Notes under the pieces: model-generated
Told to the model about the DNA's origin: nothing
What the model saw: the letters and a program-made list of their open reading frames with translations, nothing else
Databases searched by the model: none
Program-made: the position numbers and the translations under genes
In this document: piece by piece, positions 35,736 through 44,186 of the stretch
Position numbering within the stretch: position 1 is the stretch's first letter
How the letters are laid out: every line of letters begins with the position of its first letter
Assembly (NCBI RefSeq): GCF_004803755.1
Contig: NZ_CP032311.1
Span: forward strand, 2,124,501-2,188,500
Direction: 5' to 3'
Length of the DNA: 64,000 nt
Source: Pseudomonas sp. DG56-2
Lineage (GTDB): Bacteria > Pseudomonadota > Gammaproteobacteria > Pseudomonadales > Pseudomonadaceae

Positions 35736-37787
35736 ATGTTTGCGTCGGCCAATACCGCGCAGTTCGAACTACTCATCCCCTCGGTGCGCAACGACTTCAA
35801 GGTACTGGCGTTCAAGGGCAGCGAAGCCATCAGCACCCTCTACGCCCTGCGCATCGAACTGGTCAGCGAGTACCCCAACATCGAACTGGAAAGTTTGCTC
35901 AACCAGCCAGCCTTCCTGCGCTTGGGCTTACGCGGTGAAGGGCTTCACGGGTTCATCGACGATGTGGCAGTGGGCGAATCGGGAAAGCGCCTGACGCACT
36001 ATCAACTGACCCTGGTGCCGGCGCTGCATTACTTGCAGTTCAGCTACAACGCACGCATTTTCCAGGACATGGATGTACCGCAGATTGTCACCCAGGTCCT
36101 CAAGGACCATGGCATCCAGGCCGACGCCTTTACCTTCAATATCACTCAGAGCCCCAAACGCGCCTATTGCACGCAGTACGACGAAAGCGACTTCGCGTTC
36201 ATCCAGCGGCTATGCAGCGAAGACGGCATCGCCTGGCATCACCAGCACAGTGTCGATGGCCACCAATTGGTCTTCAGCGAAGACCAGACCTACTTTCCCA
36301 GGCTCGGTAGCACGCCTTATCAGCAAGGCAGCGGCCTGGTCGCGGACGAGCCGGTGGTCAGCCAGTTTTGCCACCGTGTCAGAACCCGCACCAGCGCGGT
36401 GACGCGCCGCGACTACGACCTGCAGCGCCCCAGTCGCTTGCTGCAAAGCTGCGCTAGCACCGAGTTCCGCCCTGCGCTGGAAGACTATCGCTATCCACTG
36501 CTGCTCGAAACGGAAAAGCGCGGCCAGCAACTCACCCGTCAGGCCCTTGAACGTCATCGTCATGACTACAACTTGGCCGAGGGCAAAAGCGATCAGCCCA
36601 CGTTACGCAGCGGCCATTTTTTCACCCTCAGCGACCACCCGCGCGAACAGCACAACGACCTGTGGCTGTTGCTCAGCGTGACGCATGAAGGCAAGCAACC
36701 GCAGGTGCTTGAAGAGTCGATCAGCAGTAACAGCCAGGCCGCGGACGGCTTCACCCAAGGCTACCGCAACAGCTTCTGCGCCATTCCCTGGGACGCCATC
36801 TACCGACCTGCGCGGGTTCAACGTCCGTCCGTACTGGTCAGTCAAACCGCTCGTGTCACCGGACCGGAGGGTGAGGAAATCCATTGCGATGAGTACGGAC
36901 GGGTGAAGGTCGAGTTCCATTGGGACCGCGCCGAACTGAACAGCGACAAGAGCAGTTGCTGGCTGCGGGTGTCATCCGCCTGGGCCGGTAAAGGTTTTGG
37001 CGCAATGGCGATTCCGCGCGTCGGCATGGAAGTGCTGGTGACCTTTCTGGAGGGCAACCCCGATCACCCGCTGATTACCGGCTGTGTGGCCAACAAGGTC
37101 ACGGCGGTGCCCTATCCCTTGCCTGCCAACAAGACCCGGACCGTGCTGCGCAGCCGCAGCTCACCGAACAGTGGTGGCTTCAATGAGCTGTCGATTGAAG
37201 ACCGCAGCGGCCAGGAGCAGATCTATCTGCGCGCCCAGCGCGATATGGAACAACGAATCGAGCACGACAGCCGCCTGGAGGTGGGCAACGAACGTCGAGA
37301 AACCATCAAGGGCAACAGCATTGCGGTGCTCGAAGCGCAAGACCAGCGAACCGTGGGTGCCGACCGCAAGGTCGAGCTCAAGGCCAATGACTACCTGCAG
37401 GTTGCCCACAGCAGCCATGCCCGTATCGGCCAGACGTTGGCGATTGAAGCCGGGCAACAAGCCCACCTCAAGGCAGGTGCGCAACTGATCCTCGATGCAG
37501 GCGTCGGCATCACCTTGAAAGTGGGTGGCCAGCATCTGGTCATATCGCCCGGCGGAATTTTCAGCAGCAGCCCGATTCAGCTTGGTGGTGCCCCTGCTGT
37601 GGGGGCTGCTGCCGCGCCCGTCCTGCCGGGAATGCTTGAGGCGCTGCCGACACCCGCGGCGTTGCCGCTGCCTACCGCGCCGCTTTATCAACAGCAGTCG
37701 AGGGCGGGCAAGCTTTTGCCGAGTGCTGGCTGCCAAATCGATGCGTCTGGCTGCTGCCCAATCCACGCCACAGGTAAGCGCGCATGA
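35736..37787 (+). CDS. vgrG: T6SS spike protein VgrG (TssI)
   Basis: A 683-residue VgrG. The gp27-like head (about 1-370) includes LTHYQLTLVPALHYLQFSYN and RIFQDMDVPQIVTQVLKDHG; the gp5 OB domain follows (ARVTGPEGEEIHCDEYGRVK, SWAGKGFGAMAIPRVGMEVL, FLEGNPDHPLITGCVANKVT). The needle region has NSGGFNELSIEDRSGQEQIY and the GGQHLVISPGGIFSSS box. The last 70 residues are proline- and alanine-rich, ending SGCCPIHATGKRA, and may bind cargo. AAGGA lies ahead of the ATG. A 95-base gap after the kinase gene suggests its own promoter or an operon tail. The DUF4123 gene overlaps its stop. Confidence 0.97.
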   Translation: MFASANTAQFELLIPSVRNDFKVLAFKGSEAISTLYALRIELVSEYPNIELESLLNQPAFLRLGLRGEGLHGFIDDVAVGESGKRLTHYQLTLVPALHYLQFSYNARIFQDMDVPQIVTQVLKDHGIQADAFTFNITQSPKRAYCTQYDESDFAFIQRLCSEDGIAWHHQHSVDGHQLVFSEDQTYFPRLGSTPYQQGSGLVADEPVVSQFCHRVRTRTSAVTRRDYDLQRPSRLLQSCASTEFRPALEDYRYPLLLETEKRGQQLTRQALERHRHDYNLAEGKSDQPTLRSGHFFTLSDHPREQHNDLWLLLSVTHEGKQPQVLEESISSNSQAADGFTQGYRNSFCAIPWDAIYRPARVQRPSVLVSQTARVTGPEGEEIHCDEYGRVKVEFHWDRAELNSDKSSCWLRVSSAWAGKGFGAMAIPRVGMEVLVTFLEGNPDHPLITGCVANKVTAVPYPLPANKTRTVLRSRSSPNSGGFNELSIEDRSGQEQIYLRAQRDMEQRIEHDSRLEVGNERRETIKGNSIAVLEAQDQRTVGADRKVELKANDYLQVAHSSHARIGQTLAIEAGQQAHLKAGAQLILDAGVGITLKVGGQHLVISPGGIFSSSPIQLGGAPAVGAAAAPVLPGMLEALPTPAALPLPTAPLYQQQSRAGKLLPSAGCQIDASGCCPIHATGKRA

Positions 37788-38593
37788 TCAAATCCATCAC
37801 ATCGCCATTCCAGACGCCAGCGCAACCAGGTGTGTTGTGCGTCATCCTTGATGCCAGCTTTGACCCGGATCTGCACATCCATGTGGAGCAGGCTGTGGCG
37901 TTGTTCGACAACACCCCCTACGCAGCTCTGCAGCAAGTTGGGCCAGTCGCTTTGCTGTGCTCACCTGACGCTGCATCGATGCACTACGCCAACGAGCTGC
38001 TCGAGCGGGCTGACGCTGGCTGCGTGGCCTACCTGGAAAATACGCAGTGCTTTGAGCAGGCTGTCGAGCATTGGCAAAGCCTTCTTACCGTCAGCACTGA
38101 CGACGCTCCGATGCAACTGATGCGCTTTTTTGACCCGCGCTGGCTGGAGCCTTTACTGCGTAGCCTGAGTGAAACCGAGCGGCTGCAATTCCTGGGGCCG
38201 CTCAGCGCCATGGCGTGGCGCAACGAGCTGGGCTGGCGCCATCTGCCGCGTCCTGTCGCTCAATCGAGTCCTCGGCAGCAAGCCCCGGGCTGGTTGCATG
38301 TGGGCCGTGAGCGCCAGGCAAAGATGGACGAGCAGCGCTTGCAAGTACTGGCCATCCGCTTTGCCGAGGACTATCGGGGGGTAATCGATGTGCCTGAGCC
38401 GAATGCCTTCGTCTTCCGGCAACTCTGTGCTGCACAGCAAGCAGGCTATTTGCAAACAGCCGAGCAGGAGCGGTGGTTGCGCCTGGCGCTGATCAAGGGC
38501 GATGGCTTCTGGTGTCAATTCCCGCATGCCCAATTACTCGCCCGGGATGATTTAAGCCTTGGCGACAAGCTGGACACGCTCGAGCAAATCTAA
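37784..38593 (+). CDS. DUF4123-domain T6SS effector adaptor (Tap/TEC type)
   Basis: A 269-residue protein of the DUF4123 family, which holds an effector and loads it onto VgrG before firing. The family core is visible: GVLCVILDASFDPDLHIHVE, GPVALLCSPDAASMHYANEL, and the hallmark MQLMRFFDPRWLEPLLRSLS then FLGPLSAMAWRNELGW. Its ATG lies inside the VgrG stop (ATGA), and the effector gene starts 18 bases after its own stop, the standard vgrG-adaptor-effector order. The protein itself has no catalytic motif. Confidence 0.9.
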   Translation: MIKSITSPFQTPAQPGVLCVILDASFDPDLHIHVEQAVALFDNTPYAALQQVGPVALLCSPDAASMHYANELLERADAGCVAYLENTQCFEQAVEHWQSLLTVSTDDAPMQLMRFFDPRWLEPLLRSLSETERLQFLGPLSAMAWRNELGWRHLPRPVAQSSPRQQAPGWLHVGRERQAKMDEQRLQVLAIRFAEDYRGVIDVPEPNAFVFRQLCAAQQAGYLQTAEQERWLRLALIKGDGFWCQFPHAQLLARDDLSLGDKLDTLEQI

Positions 38594-38611
38594 TCACAAG
38601 GACGATGACAG

Positions 38612-41110
38612 ATGAACCGCACGTACACGGTCAAGAACGGCGACACCCTGGGCGCGATTGCGCACAAGCATGGCACCACCGTCGCGGACCTTCAGGCACT
38701 CAACCCATCAATCAGCGACCCCAACTATATCAAGCCCGGTTGGCAGCTAAAGCTTCCCGGCGCACCTGCAACCGTTGAACTGCCGCCACCCATGCACGCG
38801 CACAATACCAGTTCCATCACCGTGCAAGGGCAGCCACAGTGTGACGAGGAACTGGTTGATGTTGCCCACATCACCGGTGAGCGGGATTTTTTTGTGCTGA
38901 CTGAAAAGCAGTCCAAAGCACTAAAGTTGGAAATCGACCGGGTGCAGACGCTGATGGATGCATTGCACCAGAACCTGGCCGAAGCGCTACCGATTACGCA
39001 ATGCAAATTGCCGCAAGATCCCAATGCCTCTTGCACCTGCACCCGCTGCGTCAAGGATGCCTGGGCGCTCAAGGCCCAAGGCGCGGGGCTGCTGATGCGC
39101 CAGGACAGGCCGCGACAAGCCAGCCCTGCGCCTTTGACGACCGACAAAGACTTTCAAGGGCAACTGGCTACTCTCCAACAAGCGCGTGACTGGTACCAAC
39201 GCTACTCGCCCAGCCTTGTCGGCGCGACGCGACTCGAAAACAACTGGCAGGCCTTGCAAGCAAAGAAGGTCAAGCAACTGGACGAGGAAATTGCCCAGTT
39301 ACGAGGACAACTGGCAGCGCAGATTCAAGCTGAACCAGAAGACAGTTCAAGCAACGCCAATGGCGCCGTCCCAGACCTCAAATATGGCAGGGGCCGCGTT
39401 GTTGAAAGTGAGCGCGGCAAAAAAACCACGACTGGCGTCTCGGTGGTAGAAATCATCTTGTTCAGCGACCCCAGCCGTCGCCATTTCATCTCCATCCCCT
39501 ACCGCGAAACGACTACTTGGAACGTTCGCGTCTCTACTCAGGTTATGGCGGGCAAGCCTTTCAGCAAACAACTGGCCAAAGACCTGATAACGGACATCAA
39601 AGAGGCCGTCGACAGTGGGCGAAAAGCCGGACCCCTGGGCAACCTTGAATTCAAACTCAGCAGTTGGAGCAGCGCTGAAGACAACCTGCTCAACGCCTTG
39701 CACAAAGAAGTGTCCTGGACGTCCGACCAAAGCGATGCCTCCCGCTATGGGGTAACCGCCGAAGCCCATGCTTTGCGCTTTGCCGCCAGCGCCAGCGCAG
39801 GTGTCAATAGCTGGGATCCTAAAGAAGGAAATATAGACGTCGGCGTAAAAGGCAGCGCGGCATTCTCCCTTGCTGAAGGGTCAGCATCACTGGTTCGCTA
39901 TTTTCCGAGCCAGGGCGGGTACGTGGCGAGCATGTCTTATCGCAATGCCCTGGGCCAGGAAGTGCTTCATCCCATGGGGGTGTTTCGCATGAGCGGCAAG
40001 TTGGAACTGTCGTGTTTTGTCGGCGCCAATGTGCAAGGGGAAGCTGGGGTCAAGGTGCAGTACAAGCCTACCGAAACCTCAGCGGGTGCTACGGCACTGC
40101 TTGGCTCGCCGACGATGGAAGTGGGGACTGGCGGCAACATTGGCGTTAAAGCGGATGCGTTTGCTGGGGCGCAGGCGGGAGGGGCGTTGACTGGCGCTCT
40201 TGAGTGGGTTGAGCCGGAAAAGCAGGGGATAGGAGATATCGTAGTTGGGCAGGCGAATGCGAGTAGTAGTTGGGTGTCTTTGGCTGAGGTCAAGGCGGAA
40301 GGGAATGTTGCTTTTGGTGTTGGTGCTAGTGGTGAGTTTGGTATCAGTATTGATAAAAACCGCTTGGTAGTTAATTGCAAGGGATCCATGGTTCTGGGGC
40401 CTGGCGCGGGTGGCGGATTTGGTGCGGTTGTGGATTTTGAACAGATCGGAAAATTGGTATTGCTATTCTGCAATACTTTATCTGCGGTGGATTACAGGTA
40501 TTTGCAAGGGGTCGCTGAAGAAGCATTTGACTATATAGCGACTGGGTTGTTTCAAGTGGCATCCTCGCCTCTCACTGAAGTCACTAGAGGTTTCGAAAGT
40601 GGCATTGGAAAAATGGGGCAGTGGTGGGGGAAACGTGTGGCATCAAAGGTTGAAGCAAGAAATTTAGCGGATTACATACTTAAAAATAAGATTGGTCGAA
40701 ATATGTTAGTTAGAGGAGTATCTATTCCTTTTGGTCGACTTCCTCCCGAGACACTAGGTCCCATGATATATGTTTTGGTTGAAGGCTTTGCAGATAGCTT
40801 TGACGAGCGGCAAGAGCAGGCACTAGTTATTTTGCTCTCGGAGATTAGGCGCTGGAGGCAGTTTATTGAAGTGCTTGAGCGTTGCTCGTCTAGGGGTGAG
40901 AAAGTAAATGCGTTGGATAGTCTAGAAAGAATAAATGCGTTGTTGGATGGGCGAGAGCAGTATTTGTTCAATCGGTTCGTTGAGAACTTAGCGATAAATC
41001 GTTCAGCAGAAAATTTTTTCAAGGAAGCGTGGAGCCCAAGTAATGCATGGCGAAAGGAAAAAATATTATTGACGGCTCGTAAAAGTGGTTGGTTTGATGG
41101 CTTGGTGTAG
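38612..41110 (+). CDS. Putative T6SS effector with N-terminal LysM domain
   Basis: An 832-residue protein immediately after the DUF4123 adaptor, which makes it the cargo. The first 48 residues are a LysM domain (YTVKNGDTLGAIAHKHGTTV, then NPSISDPNYIKPGWQLKLPG). A short Cys cluster follows (CTCTRCVKDAW, near 143), then a coiled-coil region (about 175-250). A long beta/glycine-rich part (about 270-620) has repeated GVKGSAAF, GANVQGEAGVKVQY and GVGASGEFGISID. The last 200 residues are helical and charged. No nuclease, lipase or muramidase motif is seen; the glycine-rich stretch and helical end could suit a pore-former, but this is guesswork. From about 40,250 the DNA becomes markedly AT-rich, unlike the first two thirds. 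AAGGACGATGACAG precedes the ATG. Confidence 0.75.
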   Translation: MNRTYTVKNGDTLGAIAHKHGTTVADLQALNPSISDPNYIKPGWQLKLPGAPATVELPPPMHAHNTSSITVQGQPQCDEELVDVAHITGERDFFVLTEKQSKALKLEIDRVQTLMDALHQNLAEALPITQCKLPQDPNASCTCTRCVKDAWALKAQGAGLLMRQDRPRQASPAPLTTDKDFQGQLATLQQARDWYQRYSPSLVGATRLENNWQALQAKKVKQLDEEIAQLRGQLAAQIQAEPEDSSSNANGAVPDLKYGRGRVVESERGKKTTTGVSVVEIILFSDPSRRHFISIPYRETTTWNVRVSTQVMAGKPFSKQLAKDLITDIKEAVDSGRKAGPLGNLEFKLSSWSSAEDNLLNALHKEVSWTSDQSDASRYGVTAEAHALRFAASASAGVNSWDPKEGNIDVGVKGSAAFSLAEGSASLVRYFPSQGGYVASMSYRNALGQEVLHPMGVFRMSGKLELSCFVGANVQGEAGVKVQYKPTETSAGATALLGSPTMEVGTGGNIGVKADAFAGAQAGGALTGALEWVEPEKQGIGDIVVGQANASSSWVSLAEVKAEGNVAFGVGASGEFGISIDKNRLVVNCKGSMVLGPGAGGGFGAVVDFEQIGKLVLLFCNTLSAVDYRYLQGVAEEAFDYIATGLFQVASSPLTEVTRGFESGIGKMGQWWGKRVASKVEARNLADYILKNKIGRNMLVRGVSIPFGRLPPETLGPMIYVLVEGFADSFDERQEQALVILLSEIRRWRQFIEVLERCSSRGEKVNALDSLERINALLDGREQYLFNRFVENLAINRSAENFFKEAWSPSNAWRKEKILLTARKSGWFDGLV

Positions 41111-41129
41111 CGCAAGAAATAAAATTAGA

Positions 41130-41150
41130 AAGGCGCTTCTCCAGCGCCTT
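41130..41150. terminator. Bidirectional terminator between effector and lipoprotein genes
   Basis: AAGGCGCT and AGCGCCTT form a perfect 8-bp stem with loop TCTCC. It lies 20 bases after the effector stop and 13 bases before the stop of the convergent lipoprotein gene, so it can serve both strands. Confidence 0.6.
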
Positions 41151-41162
41151 AGGCTTGAGATA

Positions 41163-42182
41163 TTAAAGAGACTTAGCTGATTGTATTGCACAGCGGAAGC
41201 CGACGCTTGGGTAGTAGTCCTCTTGTATTGGCTCAACACCCCAGCGGCGGACCGTACTGGCACTTAATAGGGGGTCTTCAAGGACATTTGCGCCGCGCCA
41301 TATTCGTTCCCTACCAGTACGTGGCCCTTGAGGATTATTGACAGGCGAGCGGCGGTAATAATCCTTGTCGTACCAATCATTAACCCAGTCTGTTGCATTT
41401 CCAGAAAGGTTGTAAATGCCCAAAGGGTTAGCAACGAAGCTATCTACTGGAAATACGCGTTTTACCTTGGGCTCAGGGAAATTTCTTCCATAATTCAAGC
41501 TACCATTATCGGTGGGAAATACTACATGCTTGCCTCGATTTCTAGCGGCATACTCCCATTGTGCTTCTGTCGGCAGATCGACTTGATATCCACTTAGATC
41601 ACCCAGCCAGCCACAGTAGTCTTTGGCTTCTTGCCATTCTTTTGTAGGGGCAGGATGGTTCGGTTCATGCAGAAATTGAATGTCTTTACGCTTCCTGTCC
41701 TCTGCATTGAACACTGGTTTGGATTGAGAGATAAAGAAGATGTCAAAGTCTTTTATGGTCGTTTGAAATTTAGATAGGGAGTAGCTACTGAGCTTTACAG
41801 GGTGAACGAAGTCGTCCTCTCCGTGCATAGTTATTCGCCCCATTTTAGAGGGATGTACTCCACAAGGCCACTCACATAAATTATGTGGATCATCATCAAA
41901 TGGCCACCCAAAATCTCCCATTTGAAACTCTCCGCCCTCAACAAACACCATATTATCCAATGATTGCACAACAGTGTTGAGCACTTTGCTGCGCGTCTCA
42001 ATGGAAAGGTTTGGGTATTTTCGCTCAATGGTCGAGGCGATTTCGTTCACCTTGTCGACGGCGAGTTTCTGGCTTTTGGGGTGAGGGATCGACTGTCCCT
42101 GGCAACCTGCCAGCAGCAGCAAGGTACAAGTCGCTAATAAAAACTGTCTGGGCACGAGGATGTCCTTATTCGGGTGAAGCAA
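41163..42182 (-). CDS. SUMF1-like (pseudo-FGE) lipoprotein, copy 1; candidate immunity protein
   Basis: A 339-residue lipoprotein. The signal ends LLLLAGCQGQ with the lipobox Cys at residue 27. The body is a formylglycine-generating-enzyme (FGE-sulfatase) fold: MVFVEGGEFQMGDFGWPFDD, HPVKLSSYSLSKFQTTIKDF, W-Q-E-A-K-D-Y-C-G-W-L, VDLPTEAQWEYAARNRGK, YNLSGNATDWVNDWYDKDYY, and R-I-W-R-G-A-N near the end. The copper-binding Cys-x4-Cys pair of true FGE enzymes, expected before GFRCA, is absent: the region reads WGVEPIQEDYYPSVGFRCAI. It is therefore unlikely to be catalytic. Placement opposite the LysM effector suggests a periplasmic immunity protein, an inference. The DNA is AT-rich compared with the T6SS core. 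Confidence 0.8.
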   Translation of the reverse strand: MLHPNKDILVPRQFLLATCTLLLLAGCQGQSIPHPKSQKLAVDKVNEIASTIERKYPNLSIETRSKVLNTVVQSLDNMVFVEGGEFQMGDFGWPFDDDPHNLCEWPCGVHPSKMGRITMHGEDDFVHPVKLSSYSLSKFQTTIKDFDIFFISQSKPVFNAEDRKRKDIQFLHEPNHPAPTKEWQEAKDYCGWLGDLSGYQVDLPTEAQWEYAARNRGKHVVFPTDNGSLNYGRNFPEPKVKRVFPVDSFVANPLGIYNLSGNATDWVNDWYDKDYYRRSPVNNPQGPRTGRERIWRGANVLEDPLLSASTVRRWGVEPIQEDYYPSVGFRCAIQSAKSL

Positions 42183-42331
42183 TAGTCAAAAACTAGCTGC
42201 CACTGCAAAGTGATGTGGCGCGAGACCTGTATCTGGTTTAGTGATGCGGCTTTCCATGCAGAAATTGCCCATGCCCACCATTTACGCTTCATTTAATTTA
42301 TGATACTAAAGTGTGCTTTAACTTGAATAGA

Positions 42332-43351
42332 TCACAACGCGAGTTCAGATTGGATTGAGCAGCGGAAACCTATGCCTGCATAGTGGCCACCTTGTACCGG
42401 TTCTACGCCCCAGCGTCGAACAGTACTGGCGCTTAATAATGGGTCCTCTAGCATGTTCGTACCCCGCCATACTCTCTGTGTTCCGGTATCGGGGCCTTGG
42501 GGATTTTCGATAGGGGAATAATGATAGTAATTTTTGTCATACCAATCATTGACCCAGTCCGTTGCATTTCCTGAGAGATTGTAAATACCTAAAGAATTAG
42601 GCGGAAATTTATCTACAGCGAACGTGTCAAGGATATGGGGTTCTGGGAAATTTCTTCCATAATTTAAGCTTCCATTGTCAGTGGGGAATATGATTTTTTG
42701 TCCTCGATTACGGGCTGCAAATTCCCATTGCGCCTCGGTTGGTAAATCGACTGGATAGCCACTGAGCTGCCCGAGCCATATACAGTAATCCTTCGCCTCT
42801 TGCCAGCTCTTTGCTGGTGCTGGAAGATTGGGGTAATGAAGGTCAATCAAGTCTTTTCGCTTGCGTCGCTCAACATTAAAAACAGGCTTTCCATGAACGG
42901 TGAAGAATAAATCGAAGCCTTCAATAGTTGTCTGAAATTTCGAAAGGTAGTAGCTGCTCAGTTTGACTGGATGAACAAGGTCATCATCGCCGAACATGGT
43001 TATATTACCCATCTGATTTCTATCCATTCCGCAGGGCCAGTCACATAAATTGGTTGGGTCGTCATCAAATGGCCACCCAAAATCCCCCATCAGAAATTCA
43101 CCACCCTCAACAAACACCATATTATCCAGTGATCGCACAACAGTATTGAGCACTTTGCTGCGCGTCTCGGCGGAAAGGTTTGGGTATTTTTGCTCAATGG
43201 TCGAGGCGATTTCTGCCACCTTATCGACGGAGAGCTTCTGGCTTTTGGGGTGGGGGAGCGACTGTTCCTGGCAACCTGCCAATAGCAAGCAGGTACAGGT
43301 GGTGATCAACAACCGACTTGGCACGGAGGTGTCCTTGTTCAGGTGAGACAA
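42332..43351 (-). CDS. SUMF1-like (pseudo-FGE) lipoprotein, copy 2
   Basis: A second 339-residue lipoprotein, a close paralogue of the one at 41163: the same length, signal and lipobox (LLLAGCQEQS) and near-identical N-terminal 110 residues (PHPKSQKLSVDKVAEIASTI, FVEGGEFLMGDFGWPFDDDP). Differences concentrate in the middle and in surface loops (for example FHGKPVFN versus SQSKPVFN, and the segment following NYGRNFPEP). It too lacks the Cys-x4-Cys pair. It lies 149 bases upstream of copy 1 on the same strand. Divergent tandem copies are a pattern of immunity genes kept against related effectors. An alternative is a structural or chaperone role for the T6SS. Confidence 0.8.
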   Translation of the reverse strand: MSHLNKDTSVPSRLLITTCTCLLLAGCQEQSLPHPKSQKLSVDKVAEIASTIEQKYPNLSAETRSKVLNTVVRSLDNMVFVEGGEFLMGDFGWPFDDDPTNLCDWPCGMDRNQMGNITMFGDDDLVHPVKLSSYYLSKFQTTIEGFDLFFTVHGKPVFNVERRKRKDLIDLHYPNLPAPAKSWQEAKDYCIWLGQLSGYPVDLPTEAQWEFAARNRGQKIIFPTDNGSLNYGRNFPEPHILDTFAVDKFPPNSLGIYNLSGNATDWVNDWYDKNYYHYSPIENPQGPDTGTQRVWRGTNMLEDPLLSASTVRRWGVEPVQGGHYAGIGFRCSIQSELAL

Positions 43352-43571
43352 TAGTCAGAAACCAGCCACCAGTAACAACCTTGGGTGAAGCCGAGATTTC
43401 CATCGAATCTTACAGGTGTAATGAATACACAGGAGCAGCGGGAAAATCTTTCAGAATTTCCTGATTCCATGTAGTCCATTTCCTATTCATACTTTTGCCG
43501 CCTAAAAGCCATTGCGGCGCTTTAGATCCAGCTCTAGTCTCGCTCGGTCGTTGCCAATTCAACGACCGGTT

Positions 43572-43748
43572 TTGACAGACCGAATTCAAAGTGAATCCGC
43601 ATGTGCTCGCGTTATGGCGGCTGTACGTGGGGCACCTTCGTGTGCGCCGGTTTTCCCTTTGCTTTGCCGGTCTGTCAACCCACGTATAGCTGCCACCTTT
43701 GTTTGACAGCAAAGGTTGTGGCAGCTCCCTAAAGCAAAGGAGTTCGTC
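43572..43748 (+). ncRNA. Structured leader RNA upstream of MLKIVPDPP-type small gene
   Basis: Two well-formed pairings lie in the 180 bases ahead of a small gene. An 11-bp perfect inverted repeat (TTGACAGACCG at 43572-43582 with CGGTCTGTCAA at 43668-43678) encloses about 85 bases with a GGCACC-TTCG-type hairpin (about 43630-43648). A second hairpin, 43688-43726, has stems AGCTGCCAC/GTGGCAGCT and CTTTG/CAAAG around TTTGACAG. AAAGGAG and the ATG follow within 25 bases. The minus-strand frame that overlaps it looks like a shadow. Transcription and function are not shown; a cis-regulatory RNA is the simplest reading. The 43352-43571 part holds no gene. Confidence 0.5.
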
Positions 43749-43841
43749 ATGCTAAAAATCGTCCCCGATCCACCACTTCATCCCCGCCAACAATTCACCT
43801 CATCGACCCACTACTCACCCACGCCTATGTGTTCCTCATAG
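43749..43841 (+). pseudogene. MLKIVPDPP-type small protein, truncated by frameshift
   Basis: The start MLKIVPDPPLHP is characteristic of small DUF3077-like proteins of pseudomonads and has AAAGGAG seven bases upstream. The frame stops after 30 codons at 43841. In another frame the sequence continues DPLLTHAYVFLIARRRCIKA, which looks like the family's helical continuation. One or a few bases have thus probably been gained or lost near 43793. The remnant is likely still translated into a 30-residue peptide. Confidence 0.5.
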
Positions 43842-43885
43842 CCCGGCGCCGTTGCATAAAGGCCAACTTGGCCAGGGAGGTTGGG

Positions 43886-44179
43886 ATGGATAAGAATCCG
43901 CGATTCGGCAGTGTTTCGAATCTCAAGACAGTAGGTGTCGCAACCTTCGGTGAAGGCGAGCGCGGGGAAGGTGTACAGCGGTTGTTTCGGGTCGAGCCAG
44001 GGCACAGTGCGGAGTTTGTGTTCGAGCAGGTATCAACGTTGATGGCCTGTGCGCAAACGCTGACGTTGCAGGCTGGGCTGGAGGAGGATGCGACGAGCGC
44101 CTGGGCGGCGCATTATCTGCTGGGTATGGCCAAGGCGTTGGTCGACGACTTGGCGCACAGCTTGCTCGCCGCTACCTAA
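43886..44179 (+). CDS. DUF3077/DUF6124-like small protein, 97 aa
   Basis: Starts MDKNPRFGSVSNLKTVGVAT with AGGGAGGT five bases from the ATG. The body RLFRVEPGHSAEFVFEQVST then LMACAQTLTLQAGLEEDATS and AAHYLLGMAKALVDDLAHSL matches the helical DUF3077/DUF6124 families common in Pseudomonas. These have the layout 'lF.V.pGv....l...s..l..A......' followed by 'l..m...Lv...l'. Function is unknown; members lie near type VI genes, toxins and regulators with no common theme. The open frame extends upstream to 43829 through the remnant of the preceding gene. Confidence 0.6.
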   Translation: MDKNPRFGSVSNLKTVGVATFGEGERGEGVQRLFRVEPGHSAEFVFEQVSTLMACAQTLTLQAGLEEDATSAWAAHYLLGMAKALVDDLAHSLLAAT

Positions 44180-44186
44180 GGGTGGA

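Noticed and set aside
43410..43712. A 100-codon minus-strand frame
   Set aside because: It covers the leader RNA exactly, lacks a ribosome-binding site and owes its open frame to the paired sequences.
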